From Rhodocollybia butyracea (Eukaryota; Basidiomycota; Agaricomycetes; Agaricales; Omphalotaceae), in assembly GCA_015501585.1 (NCBI GenBank), contig JADNRY010000370.1, forward strand, positions 1 through 59,783: DNA of 59,783 nucleotides, read 5' to 3'. Position 1 is the first letter of the stretch. The number at the start of each line of letters is the position of its first letter. Shown one piece after another: positions 10,646 to 20,707 of the stretch. A program made the translations under genes and the position numbers. The notes below the pieces were generated by a model that made no database searches, was not told where the DNA came from, and saw only the letters and a program-made list of their open reading frames with translations.

Positions 10646-11641
10646 TGCTGCACAGTTATAAGCGATTTATCAAAAAGTTGCACTTCTTGGCAACCCATAG
10701 TATGTTCAGGGTGAACTTGAACACTCAAGTTTCATATTTCCATATACGATATTTGAAATCACAACGCATGCAATCGATAAGAAAGCCACACCAGCATACT
10801 ACCACACTGCCCACCGGTTTTCGGCCTTTGTGGGTGCCCGTTGACGCGTTTTCTGACCGTTCAATGCTGTATGTAGTCTGCCAGCAACTCCCTCTTCTGT
10901 TTTATCAGTCATGAGGGAAGAAAAGAGTATGCATGCAGGGCTCTGCGCGTCTGGTCACATTTATTACATTTAGCTGCAATACATCAAGGTCACATCAGAC
11001 AAAGCGCCCAGTGAACTCTTCCGAACAGCCTCGAGAGCAGTGCATATACTCGTGTTTACAGTGTGCAGTAAGCGCATTGTACTTATGTGATCACTGATAA
11101 TGATACATTCACAGAATAAAACTCATACTACTCGATGTGAAATTGGGTAAAGTTCTGGAGGAGGATTTTATTACACGGCATGGTCCAAGTGCTGAACGCC
11201 GGAACCATTGAGAGAGGAGTGGACGAGCTCGCAACTAAGGTGCTGTAGATCCATCCGCCTCATCAATGGCTAGAAAGTTAAGACCGATTGGAGACCCGGA
11301 GGTTGGTGGTCACCTAGTACAAACAAGTTCTGTCCACTGTATACACTGGCACACCCCTGGAGCTTGAGGGACCAGCACCTTGCTGAGCCCCGGTAGTTGT
11401 ATTCGATTATCTGAAATGTCCTTGCATCCCAAGGTGCATTCCATGTTGTTATATTCCCATTGTCGGTAGTAGTAAGCTGAAGTCTTTCTTTCGCTCGGAT
11501 GAGTTCGCACAAGTTGCACCTGCCGCCGACTTTGCACTCATTTTGATATTATTATATTCATTGTCTACGCAATTCTCGCTCTCTACTGTGACACATTCCA
11601 GCTGTTCGAGTATCGTAAGTACGAGTTTGCATCTCAACAAC
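10646..11641. other. Intergenic stretch, no gene recognised
   Basis: About 1 kb between the CACTA element and the next gene. Open frames are short and resemble nothing I know. Confidence 0.4.
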
Positions 11642-12886
11642 TCATGGCTGAGAGCCATATTCTGGGGGTGAGCCCTCATTCTCTTCCAACCTTCTCATCC
11701 GATCCAGCAGCTCAGCCACGCTTTGATGTAAGGTAGTGATCTCCTCTCGACTCCCATGTTCGTCACAAATGACACTCAATGCTTCCCGTGTGATACATAG
11801 CTCTTGTGCATTCCGAGCTTGTGCTTCGGCTTCAGCTCTTTTTAGCCTGAGTCCTTGATTTTTAGTTCAAGCTTTAGTTCTAGTGAGCAATGAGTCCGCC
11901 AATAGAAACATACGTTGAGTGAAAGGAGCCCCCCAGGATGTCGGTCCAGTAGTTTCTATCTCTTCAGTTCTCCGTGGAACATTGGTATCAGCTTGGGTAT
12001 CGGTAATGCCAGTTACACTATGATAACAACAGTATCAGTCTACCTTCAACATTACGAATCCATAAATTGAATGCACAAAGGAGATATAGACTGCTCTTCT
12101 TTGCCTACTAAACGCAAGCATATACGCAAAACGGTCAGTCGGTGAATCCATAGAAGCAGGACAAGGAGCAAGAAGAGAGTGCCGGAAAGAGCACCAATTG
12201 TCCCATGGATGATAGCATTTACATGATTTATGGTGTATACAGAAACTGGGCTGGAAGACATTGAAGTAAGTACCCTGCATTTCACATTGTAAGTGAGGTT
12301 ATATGATCAGATTTCTAGGTATAAGAAACTCACGTAGCGGGGGTAGCTGGTAATAGTGTCGCGGTAGAATTCTCCATAAGGAGCATGACTCTGGCATCCC
12401 CATCGCTGTAGTTTTTGAAGATAAATATCGGTATGAAATTCAATCAAGAATTCAATACGCATACACAGAGAAACGTACCAAGTATAATCTATAACAGCTG
12501 CATTTGGTATTAGGCTAAAAAAAAATACAGTTCAAAATCAACCGTGATTGTTCAACCGCATTGTGACAAGGCTCTCTCACGTCGATGTAGGAATGATCGG
12601 TTTAGAAGCTTGTTCAGGCCCGGTAGTTTGCACTATCGGATCTGTTGAAATAGTACTAGTAGTCACAGCAGTGGCTTGGCAGCTGCTTCTACCGTTTGAT
12701 AATATAACCGCAAAATGGTGGAGGTTCCTTGGTCGGCACCGGACCACTGTCGAGCGCGACCGCTACAGTCTGACCTGGAGTAAGCGTGCTACTGTCAACA
12801 GCGGCCGAAAGTGGGGAGGAGAAAGGAGAAAAAGAGTTTTTGGCACGGTCTGGAATAACCCCCTGAAGAAATGATACATAAGCAAT
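11642..12886 (-). CDS. Single-pass membrane protein with cytosolic coiled coil
   Basis: On the minus strand, spliced exons give a Ser/Thr/Pro-rich extracellular segment (with TLTPGQTVAVALDSGPVPT and PNAAVIDYT), a strongly hydrophobic helix (GTIGALSGTLFLLLVLLLW, about 12150-12210), a basic stop-transfer segment (HRLTVLRICLRL), and a cytosolic tail with RLKRAEAEAQARNAQEL and SVAELLDRMRRLEENE, which looks coiled-coil. It ends SPPEYGSQP and stops at 11642-11644. This architecture (S/T-rich ectodomain, one TM helix, charged coiled-coil tail ending near a PPxY-like motif) is common in Agaricomycetes and has no assigned function. Introns are about 45-65 bp. The N-terminus and signal peptide are not resolved upstream of about 12886, so the gene may extend to higher coordinates. 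No enzymatic motif is visible. Confidence 0.6.
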
Positions 12887-12889
12887 CCG

Positions 12890-13800
12890 CAGTACTCTCC
12901 ATTGGAAACAGTACGAAAGTGCTCACCATAGCGTCTCAATGAGAAAATGTCAAATGAGACTACCTGTTGGTATAAATGATCGAGATAGTGGTTTGGAGTT
13001 AATGAGAATTAGGTTGTGCTTGAGTATATTCCTTAAATATAGTGCTCGCTTAATCGGCGACGTGAACTTGGTGCTACTTATAGATACACAGCGCATCCGA
13101 CGCTTTGACCTACTATGATCATCAGACTTCACTGGCATTGAACTACACAAGCGCTACAGCCAACAGCCACAGCTATAAACCAATTTATCATTGACGAACA
13201 ACTCAAACGTTTGGCACCCCGGGCTAAGGCTATAGCCTGACTATAGTTGGGGTGCTGCATGTGGTAGTCCCACAATTCCATACACTTAATATAGGCAGCA
13301 ATAGTACTTAATCTAACACTCTCTAAGTAAGCTGGCTTGCACTGCGCGGTATGATAGGAGTCATCTCTTCCCTACCAGGAGATTCATCTTGTAGTCATCG
13401 GCAATTGGCACGATCAAAACCTGCCCGTTAGCACGTCATATAAGCCTAGAACGCCACATTGGATCTGCTGTTGTTGAGTGAGTTTCCGTTGGATGACTCA
13501 AATAATGTGTAAGCCTGCCGTGGCTTACCACACTTGAACCGCCAAGATGTGCTTATATACAATCCAGAGGCTGAACACATAGTTTGTGTTTATAGTGCCG
13601 TTTTGGCGTAACGGTCAAAGCTGCTGGATTGTGACAAAGACCCACTTACATAATGCCTACCAAGCACTTGAAGACTAATCCGCAATAATTACCTTATTTT
13701 TCCGAGACGTCAGCGCTCCAGCTGTGGTCCCCTGTACTAACAAGATCTTACTGTACTTGTTGGTGTTGTTGTTTTTGTGTATTCACTTATTTTGAGCTAG
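12890..13800. other. Intergenic stretch, no gene recognised
   Basis: I see no convincing coding sequence. A short imperfect inverted repeat (GCACCCC..GGGGTGC, 13217-13257) is present. Part of the upstream regions of either neighbouring gene may lie here. Confidence 0.35.
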
Positions 13801-13826
13801 AGTATCATTATTTTACTTCGAACAGT

Positions 13827-14161
13827 TGCGATACGTCAATGCCAAATCCGAGGGCGTTGCATTCGCCAACAATGACTGTACTGGTACTAACACCGGCACA
13901 CTTGACTTTGGCAATGCATTCTGTACCCCAGTCAATGGTGGTCCTTGGGACAGTATCCAGTTCTTCACCGGTATGTATCATCCTGCTGCAAAATTCCATC
14001 TAAACACTTTTTGAATTTTTGTAGATGGTGTTACACAATGCTTCAATGTGTTCACCAACTCCGACTGTAATTCTTCTGGATTAATTGAGGTCTTTATCGG
14101 ACCTGGATGCTTTGAGGGTATTGCGGGACAGATTCATTCTATCCAGAAGAAGAATTGTTAA
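13827..14161 (+). CDS. Small Cys-containing protein, possibly secreted, 5' end unresolved
   Basis: Two exons are clear: up to 13970 and 14025-14161, joined across a 54-bp intron (GTATGT..GTAG). The mature-like sequence contains FANNDCTGTNTG, FGNAFCTPVNGG, GVTQCFNVFTNSDC and FIGPGCFEG, and ends IHSIQKKNC. It has about six cysteines over about 90 residues, spaced as in small secreted proteins of mushrooms. A 3' splice consensus (TTCGAACAG) precedes TTGCGATACG at about 13825, so the signal-peptide exon should lie upstream, but I cannot find a convincing one before 13800. Either the first exon is distant or it has been lost. Function unknown. Confidence 0.55.
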
Positions 14162-14848
14162 GCACCAGCAGACGAGTTGGAAGCTCCGAAACTTGGTGTC
14201 AAATTGTACATGTATCTATTTCGTGAAATTTATGATTTGCGTGTTCTTATGTTTCTGGCCACTCACGCATCAAATAAACACTACACCGAGCCTCTTCAAG
14301 TCTTTCACCTCGTTTCACTTGCTGTCATGTTGCTTGACTGAATTAAGTCCTCATATTTACTGCACTGTAGCCGTAAAACCATGCACCATGCCCCTAACTT
14401 AGCTCATGTCATTGACAAAAGATGACGAGCCGCGAGCTCATTAACGTGCATGTTTCTCCGCCCCGCACGGGCACCGTGTCTTTCGGTCCAGTGCGCGTAG
14501 CACTACATTAACTCTGAGATCTAGTTGATACAGGCTACTATAGTATTCAATTCGACAGTTACCGTTCAAATACTACATTAATGATTATGTATTGTACGGC
14601 GCTCTGAATGGTAAGGAAGTGCCATCGGTGCATGGCATGCTCATCACTTCTTCATAAAGACTGCAAGGGTGTTGGTAGCCAGTGGGGGTGGTACTCAGCC
14701 GGGTTACAGCAGTGTACTATTATGCCCCTTCTCTTTTATTTCCTTTCGGACGTAAAGGTATTTAACGCTTTGACCTCGTAGGAAAATTGAATCGGAACCT
14801 AATTTTTGGTTCCGACTCGTACATACTGTTTGCCTTGACCACGCAACC
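14162..14848. other. Intergenic stretch with duplicated promoter segment
   Basis: The last about 90 bp before 14849 contain AACGCTTTGACCTCGTAGGA, which recurs upstream of the paralogous gene on the opposite strand (39650-39680). The duplication therefore included the promoter. Nothing else is recognised. Confidence 0.5.
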
Positions 14849-16223
14849 ATGTTATCTCATCAAGAAATGGACACCGTCTCCAACGCTGTAAAACAACTCT
14901 TTCGGCAACTGAGTCGCATCGACCCTCCTGACTCAAACGCTTCTCCTGGAATCAAGGACTCTTTCAAAAGTATGCTTACAACGATTGCGCAAGCAGCCGG
15001 TCAAAGTCTGGACACCCCTGTGTGGCTCAGCTATCTAGTCACAGATGAAGAAGGAAATCCACCCAATTTGGGTCTATCAGCACGAGAATGGCGTGAGTTT
15101 TCTTTCTATCCTTCGATTTCCTGACCAACTGCACTCAGATGATCTGGGGCAGGAAGCGCAATCGGACAATGAAAGTGACAAATTAGAAAAGGAAGGAACT
15201 AAGAAGGAGAGAGAATCGTTGCCACCAAAATTTCAAGTTGAAGACAAACTCGAACGTATTTTTGACTCTGCCAAAAACAGCAGCGACCTTGTCTGCCGCT
15301 ACACCCTTGACAACTATTTCAAAATGGTTTTACGAGGTGGACACTCTGGGAAAGTGGTAGAGGAGGAAAGAGAGGCGTATCGTAGGATGATTATTGGCTA
15401 CGAGCATTATTCTAGTCTTGAAATTGTGCGTACCCTTCATAATAATTCTTTTCTCTGTGATTCCCAATAGTATTCCTAGTCGACTACCTTTGAACATTAC
15501 AATGTCACTCATTCATCAGTCTCTTGTACTACCGCTAATGTCTTTGAGAATGGCAAAAATTACGGATCCCGTTACTCGACTTCAAAGACGGGAAACTCTC
15601 ATCTTCAGAGGCCCCTTCGAAGATGTCATCGCATCCTATCTTTTGGCAGTGATCCGTAACATTGAGGGATTCAAAGCTTATGAGGACTGGTCCAATCTCT
15701 CCACGCAGTCTCAGAATGAGTTTTTCCTCTCCTTTTCTCGCTCTCTCTTAGCAAACGATTTTGATTTTATTGACAATCTTGATACCCCGCAAAAGGAGAA
15801 GACAAACCGGTATACCGCCCTAATCATGCCTATACGCAAGAAGCACAACAAAGTAATGGAACAACGCAAGCGCTTTCAAGATCTATACTTTCGAGTAAGG
15901 TTTTTAATGGGAATGCTCTAGCTTGTATTTTATTTCCTTTGTAGTTTGGGCCCATTGTTCTACTCGATCCAACATTCATGAAGACTGGAGGTACAAAAGA
16001 ATATTCTCGACTACACAAGTTCTCTCTCCCAGTATTCAGGGGTGTAATCAGGAGCGTGGATGGCCCTGATCCTGGGCAAACAAGATACAACGAGGATCAC
16101 AGGTTCGTTACGCGGGTGTTGCAAGGGGGAGGCAATATCTCCAAGTATGACAAGGATTTCCTGATGGAAAACTGCTACTGGGTGTGGGATGAGGAATCGG
16201 ACTCAGAGGAAACGGAAGAATGA
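14849..16223 (+). pseudogene. Decayed copy of an unknown four-exon gene (paralogue of 38238-39592)
   Basis: Four exon blocks correspond one-to-one with the gene at 38238-39592. Shared landmarks are MxTVSN/MESISN, RIDPPxS, LLTTIAQAAGQ, DEEGNPPNL, EREAYRRM, RLQRRETLIF, RKRFQDLYFR, FGPIVLLDP, VDGPDPGQTRYN and MENCYWV. Here the third exon opens TATTCCTAG where the intact paralogue has TATTCCCAG, a nonsense change. About 65 bp on there is an extra base (near 15550-15575), so the downstream exon is out of frame. The downstream frame otherwise remains open and the C-terminus, rich in Glu and Asp, is preserved. Upstream and 3' flanks are also duplicated. I do not recognise the family. I see no signal peptide or TM helix. 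Confidence 0.7.
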
Positions 16224-16626
16224 GGTATGTTTTATCTTGCTTAATGAGCTTCGTAAGTTGAATTCTATGCTTTACCGACGCTTTTGAATGCAATCCTAGA
16301 CAAGTTGGATACTGGATGACTTGTTGGGAATCCATCATCATCACCGCTCGCATAACCCGTATCGTTTATTTGGTCCATGAATATCAGTGTGCTGCCCATT
16401 ACACTATTACACTTGTAAACTGGGGCCAGATAATGCAAGGGTCATTTACCCAATGAGAACTCCTCCGATTTCAAAGTTTCTCTGGTGAGATTATGGCTTA
16501 TTCCAGGTATAATACGCAGCGCCGGTGCCCAAAGATATTGCCTAATTCTGTACTAGCAGCTAGGCAACAGGTCAAGTAGCTATGCGCCATGCAGTTGCCG
16601 TTATTCAAGTTCAAGCTGCCGTACTT

Positions 16627-16818
16627 TCAGTAATGCAAAGTCTTAGTCTTGATGGATGCTGTCGGGAATGTCAGAAAGAGTCTGCTTGTGCAGCTAGAGC
16701 AAGTGTTGAGTGAATGATTGTATATGGCTTTCAATGAGCGGGACAAATGATTCACGTTTTCAATCACCCGTTTGAACCCAATAGTGGATACTAATGAGCT
16801 TGTGTAAGTGCCGGACAT
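16627..16818 (-). repeat. Diverged repeat fragment (copy 1)
   Basis: This segment resembles 21608-21862. Shared nucleotide blocks include GATGGATGCTGT.GGAATGTC, GCAGCTAGAGCAA and ATGGCTTTCAATG.GCGGGACAAAT. On the minus strand both encode a short frame with VIE, CSSC and SI landmarks, so it may be a decayed exon of an unknown gene or a small dispersed repeat. Confidence 0.5.
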
Positions 16819-17126
16819 CTTTATGGTATATACATGAACTTCTCCACTGTTCGGATGGCACCGATAAATTTTGAATCATAGATATTCAAGGTAAGGTCTG
16901 ACTAGGACTGGCAGAGTCGGGGACTCGGATACACCAGTATTCCCGCTGACTGCTTTTGACCAGTACTTCAAAATAGCAACTGGGGTGGGAGGGACACAGG
17001 ATAGGTAGTAATAAAAAAATATGCCTCACAACGACGAGCCAAATCCTACAAGTCTTCTTCAAGTATCAAACAATGACAAACATTCAGCAAATCAATCTAC
17101 GCACCACCTACGTGAAAATATTCACT

Positions 17127-18543
17127 TTAACTTTCTTCAATGATGTTTGCTATAATGCCTGCCAGCCATTCGCGCAATAGCACATTCTGAATAAAAGACC
17201 CCTTGGCCTTGACTGGCAAGTCCTCGAAGAACGCCTCCACCATTTCGAGTACAGTGTCGTCCGTCAACTCATGTTTATACGGTGTCAGCTTGACATGCTG
17301 TAATGCACACTCTGACCGCTTTACTACCTCTTTTAGCTCGCTAACAGATGTGTCAGCTTCATAAACTCTTCCAGGCCAGTGATCTTCATCAACAAGGTTG
17401 GCCAGTGTAACTTCCAGTTTGGTCAACTTGGGGAGCGTAACACAGTCCCAGGCCCCATTTTCGACCTCATCCTTGATATGCCCACCAATGACCAAGGTTA
17501 ATAGGGAAGATTGACAGGTGATTTGTTTAACATCAGGGTTCCCTCTGAATTTAAACGATTCGAGCTTCAAGAACTCCAAACAAGGGCATATGTGGAGTAA
17601 CCTGGCAAGAGATACACCCCAATAGCAACCAAGCTTCAAGATCTTCAAGTTTCGACTTGCTATGACATCTGCATATGACTCCAAGAGCTCATCTAGTTCC
17701 AATTTCTGGAGAGGAGGGTGACACTCCAGAATTCGATTAGACATCACAACTGTATCTCTGGTCCAGCCAGGGTAAGGTTCAAATGACAGATCTTTGAGAA
17801 GAGGAAAGCGCGTAGAGGAGGGTTCAAAATCAAACAGGCTGTTAACATGTTCTGCAGATCCAAGCGACAATGTAGCTTGCCTCCATCTGTGAGCTTGTGC
17901 TGTCAACATTGTAATGACAGATGGAAGAATATGAGATGAAACGACCCCAATACTCAAAGGTACTGAGACTCCCGATCGCAAAAAGCATTCGGTCAGAAAT
18001 GCAGTCATTTCAATGGAGCGAGGTGAGCCATACTGGAAGTGTAAAGCAACCTTTATCCTTGACCAGAAAATAGAGTACGAAATAGCTTCATGTCGCCACC
18101 AAAAGCAGATCCAGGTGAGTAGAAAGATAGATCCAGATAGTTTAGTAGGATAGAAGTTCTCGGTTGAGTAGGTGATACCAGGTTTACTGGATGTCTCAAT
18201 GAATAGTTGGAAGATTGCTGTTATAATGTCCGAGGGAAGGGTTCAAACGGGAGCCAATAGAGATTCCTGCAGTTTCAGGACCTTCAAAAACATGCTCCGA
18301 GTTCAAAATCTGGCTACGAGATGTGCTCTCGGAGCATGTTTGCAGATCACTTCGGGTCTGAGCGATTAGAGCGCGCGACTGTGCTTGGGCCACAGGAGAG
18401 TTGGGAATGTCGTTGTGGCGGCTTTTGGCAAGGAGTTCTGCATAGCATGCCTGGTAGTCATATTCTAGGGAAGAGCAAGTTTGATAGTGCACGGAGGTCG
18501 GGTTCATAGAATCCAACTGACTATGTGAAACATCGTCCGACAT
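17127..18543 (-). pseudogene. F-box/LRR-like protein, disrupted in the F-box
   Basis: The C-terminal 293-codon frame (18008-17127) shows leucine-rich features typical of fungal F-box proteins (FPLLKDLSFEPYPGW, LQKLELDELLESY, LKILKLGCYWG, LEFLKLESF). Upstream, a possible start at 18543 (MSDDVSHSQ) leads into a polar N-terminus that loses frame near 18290. In the shifted frame the F-box is visible as LQESLLAPV followed by TLPSDIITAIFQLFIE, with a TGA codon where the conserved Arg of APVRxLP should be. Further conserved-looking blocks (TWICFWWRHEAI, FWSRIKV) follow before the long frame. One frameshift and one nonsense change make it a likely pseudogene. Intact relatives act as substrate receptors of SCF ubiquitin ligases. 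Confidence 0.65.
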
Positions 18544-18815
18544 AGTGCTGCCACTGGCTGCAAGCAGAAAGCTAGAGTGTGAACACGGTAACAAAATAGC
18601 CTAGCTAGCTGTCTTTTGTGAAGAGAATACTCGTTCACATATAAAGCCTAGTGGCCAGGGTTCGTGGGACCTTCGTGTTCGATTTTTTAAAACTCCGATC
18701 CCTTGCCGTGTCTGTTCCGGCCCCTTGTAATCATAGCTTTGTAATACTGAGTACATTGCTGATAAGATAATGCCTTGTACGGTAGAAATAATATCCCTTT
18801 ACCTACGTTGAAACC

Positions 18816-19380
18816 ATGAGCTCAGATACAGACGTTTCTATGTCTGATGATGAATCGTCGACTCGTAACAATTTTATTCACACATCTGGATCTTCTTCTG
18901 CGCCCCAATTTACCCCTGCATCAAGTGGAAGCTATGTTTTATATGGGCACCCCTATCCACAATACCAGCCACTACCGCAGACGCCAGTTCCTGCGCATCT
19001 ACCCTACCAGCCACTACCACAGACACCAGTTCCTGCGCATCTACTACCCTACCAGCCACTACCGCAGACACCAATTCCTGCACATCTACCCACTACATCA
19101 ACAACACTACCTCATTTTTTCCACCAACCTTCCTCTCAAAAACCTCGCTCCCAAGCTACCGCTTCTGGATTTAGCGGGGACACGCCTGTGTCTGATCCAA
19201 ATCTACGCAAGCTGGAAAACATCCTACAAGTAATTGCAGATGAGAAGTGGGCATTCGGAACCTTCTTGTACTATTTTTTCCGAGAAAAGGATGCCAATGG
19301 TCACACCATCAAAGGACGATCGCGCAGGCACTCTGCAATGTTGTCAAAATTTTTAGAAGGTGCCGGAACACGGTTTTGCG
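18816..19380 (+). pseudogene. N-terminal part of a DUF6589-type protein, fused to helicase antisense
   Basis: The frame opens with MSSDTDVSMSDDESS, then a Pro-rich segment with three tandem copies of a PYQPLPQTPVPAHL-like unit (about 18960-19090), then LRKLENILQVIADEKWAFG and FLYYFFREKDANGHTIKG, which resemble the N-terminal region of many DUF6589-family proteins. At about 19375 the homology ends abruptly, and the remaining codons (to 19454) read the complement of a helicase exon. This is therefore the 5' piece of a second DUF6589-type gene joined tail-to-tail to a truncated helicase, probably by deletion. The family assignment rests on the N-terminal region only and is tentative. Confidence 0.5.
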
Positions 19381-20707
19381 ACGTCCTACAAGAATCCAAT
19401 CAAAGTCAGGAAAGGTCCATCCTTGCAGACCATGCCGCAGTGTACGGAAAATAAATTGGAGTTCTGGACGATGATTTGAACGACGGGTAAAGGAGAAAGA
19501 GCCCTCCTTCAGACCCAGGATTTCTGTTATCTTCTGGGTATCTGTACCAGCAGGAAGAGTGGCCGTAACACCCGTAAGTGTGGTCCAACGCGGGAGACGC
19601 ATCAGAACATTCCCAATGTCTCGAAATGAGGCACGAAAGCCAGGGGCACCCCATGACAGAATCAAATGGACCTCGTCAATGTCCAGAGCAATGATGCGTG
19701 AATAGAATGAGGGATTGGAGAGAGCGGTGGTAAAAGGTTTAGATGAAAGCTGTTCTGGGGACAGGAGAAGACAGCAAAGATGTGGTTGCACGGCCAGAAC
19801 CCATAAATTGATTCGGCGTGTACGCGCAGCCTTCAATGTATCTTCATTAATAGCAATTGATGGTATACCTAATTCATTAAGGCCCTGTTCGGGAACCCGA
19901 GTTGTGATGAGTAGGGTTGAGTTGAGTTGGGTAGGGTTGCAAAATGTCACGATGCAGTGACCTGTTTGTCATCAGCGGCAAATTTAAGCTATTAGCGCCA
20001 GATTAACGCTCGCTGAAGCCTTCAGTAGTACTTTGGTGAGCTCATATATTCCTGCTAGAAAAAGTTCAGATAATGAGGATATGAAATAATAGAGCCTATT
20101 AGACATCTTTTCTGTGTCAAAAACATGTCAGTACAAGGAGGAAAGCTTTGCTAAGTAAATACCGGAAGATGCCGTTCAAAACTTCGTCATGAGAAAATCT
20201 AATCTTGTTTTAGGATGTAACACTGGCAAGCACCTGATGTGACAAAAAACTTGACCCTACCCAACTCAACTCAACCCTACTCATCGCAACTCGGGTTCCC
20301 GAACAGGGCCTAAAAGTTTTTTCCTATTAGGAATTTGTAAGAGAAAGGAAGACAGGAAACGAAGATAAAATAGATACCATGTCTTCTTCCAGTCCTTTAG
20401 TCGGAAACACTATTATAGTGACAGCATTTCGCGGGATTCTACGATTTAAACATTGCTTCATATCATGAGAATCCGGTAGCTTATCCAGCTCCTGCAGAAG
20501 GACCATGAATCCCGCAAAATATGTAGTTTTCCCGCCGCCAGTCTTGATTACCGATATGACATGAAAACCATCGATAGCCTTGCATATTCCATGCAATGCA
20601 TAATCATGTATATCATGGGCGAATCGCGGTCGGATTAGTTGGCGAACACGAGCTATATTATCCGGTGTCGAGAGTCTTGATGGCTCTTCGCCGGAATCGT
20701 TCGGCAT
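19370..20707 (-). pseudogene. Second RecQ-like helicase, truncated and split by a MITE
   Basis: The N-terminal exon (20707 to about 20378) contains VIKTGGGKTTYF (Walker A) and VTIIVFPTKGLEEDM (motif Ia). After an intron (GTATCT..TAATAG) the next exon continues EKTF, is interrupted by a 430-bp insertion at 19881-20310, then resumes in frame as NELGIPSIAINEDTLKAA. It goes on with LLLSPEQLSSKPF, ALDIDEVHLILSWG (DEVH box), GVTATLPAGT (III) and IFRTLRHGLQGWTFPD. The sequence breaks off after GRRKTVF at about 19375, so motifs IV-VI are missing. It differs in sequence from the helicase at 4348-6908 (DEVH rather than DEAH, TGGGKT rather than TGSGKT) and belongs to another basidiomycete subgroup. The truncation indicates a pseudogene. 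Confidence 0.75.
19881..20310. mobile_element. 430-bp MITE with GGCCCTGTTCGG ends, TAA target site
   Basis: Inverted ends GGCCCTGTTCGGGAACCCGA, extending about 55 bp each (through GAGTAGGGTTGAGTTGAGTT), are flanked by direct TAA copies (19878-19880 and 20311-20313). A 3-bp TAA duplication fits PIF/Harbinger-type elements. No protein is encoded. Removing it with one TAA joins the helicase exon in frame, which confirms the boundaries. Confidence 0.9.

Noticed and set aside
12548..12874. Plus-strand frame of 108 codons
   Set aside because: It is antisense to the ectodomain exon of the membrane protein gene and has no family features.
13217..13257. Imperfect hairpin GCACCCC..GGGGTGC
   Set aside because: Short, isolated and without flanking duplication; it could be chance or a decayed repeat.
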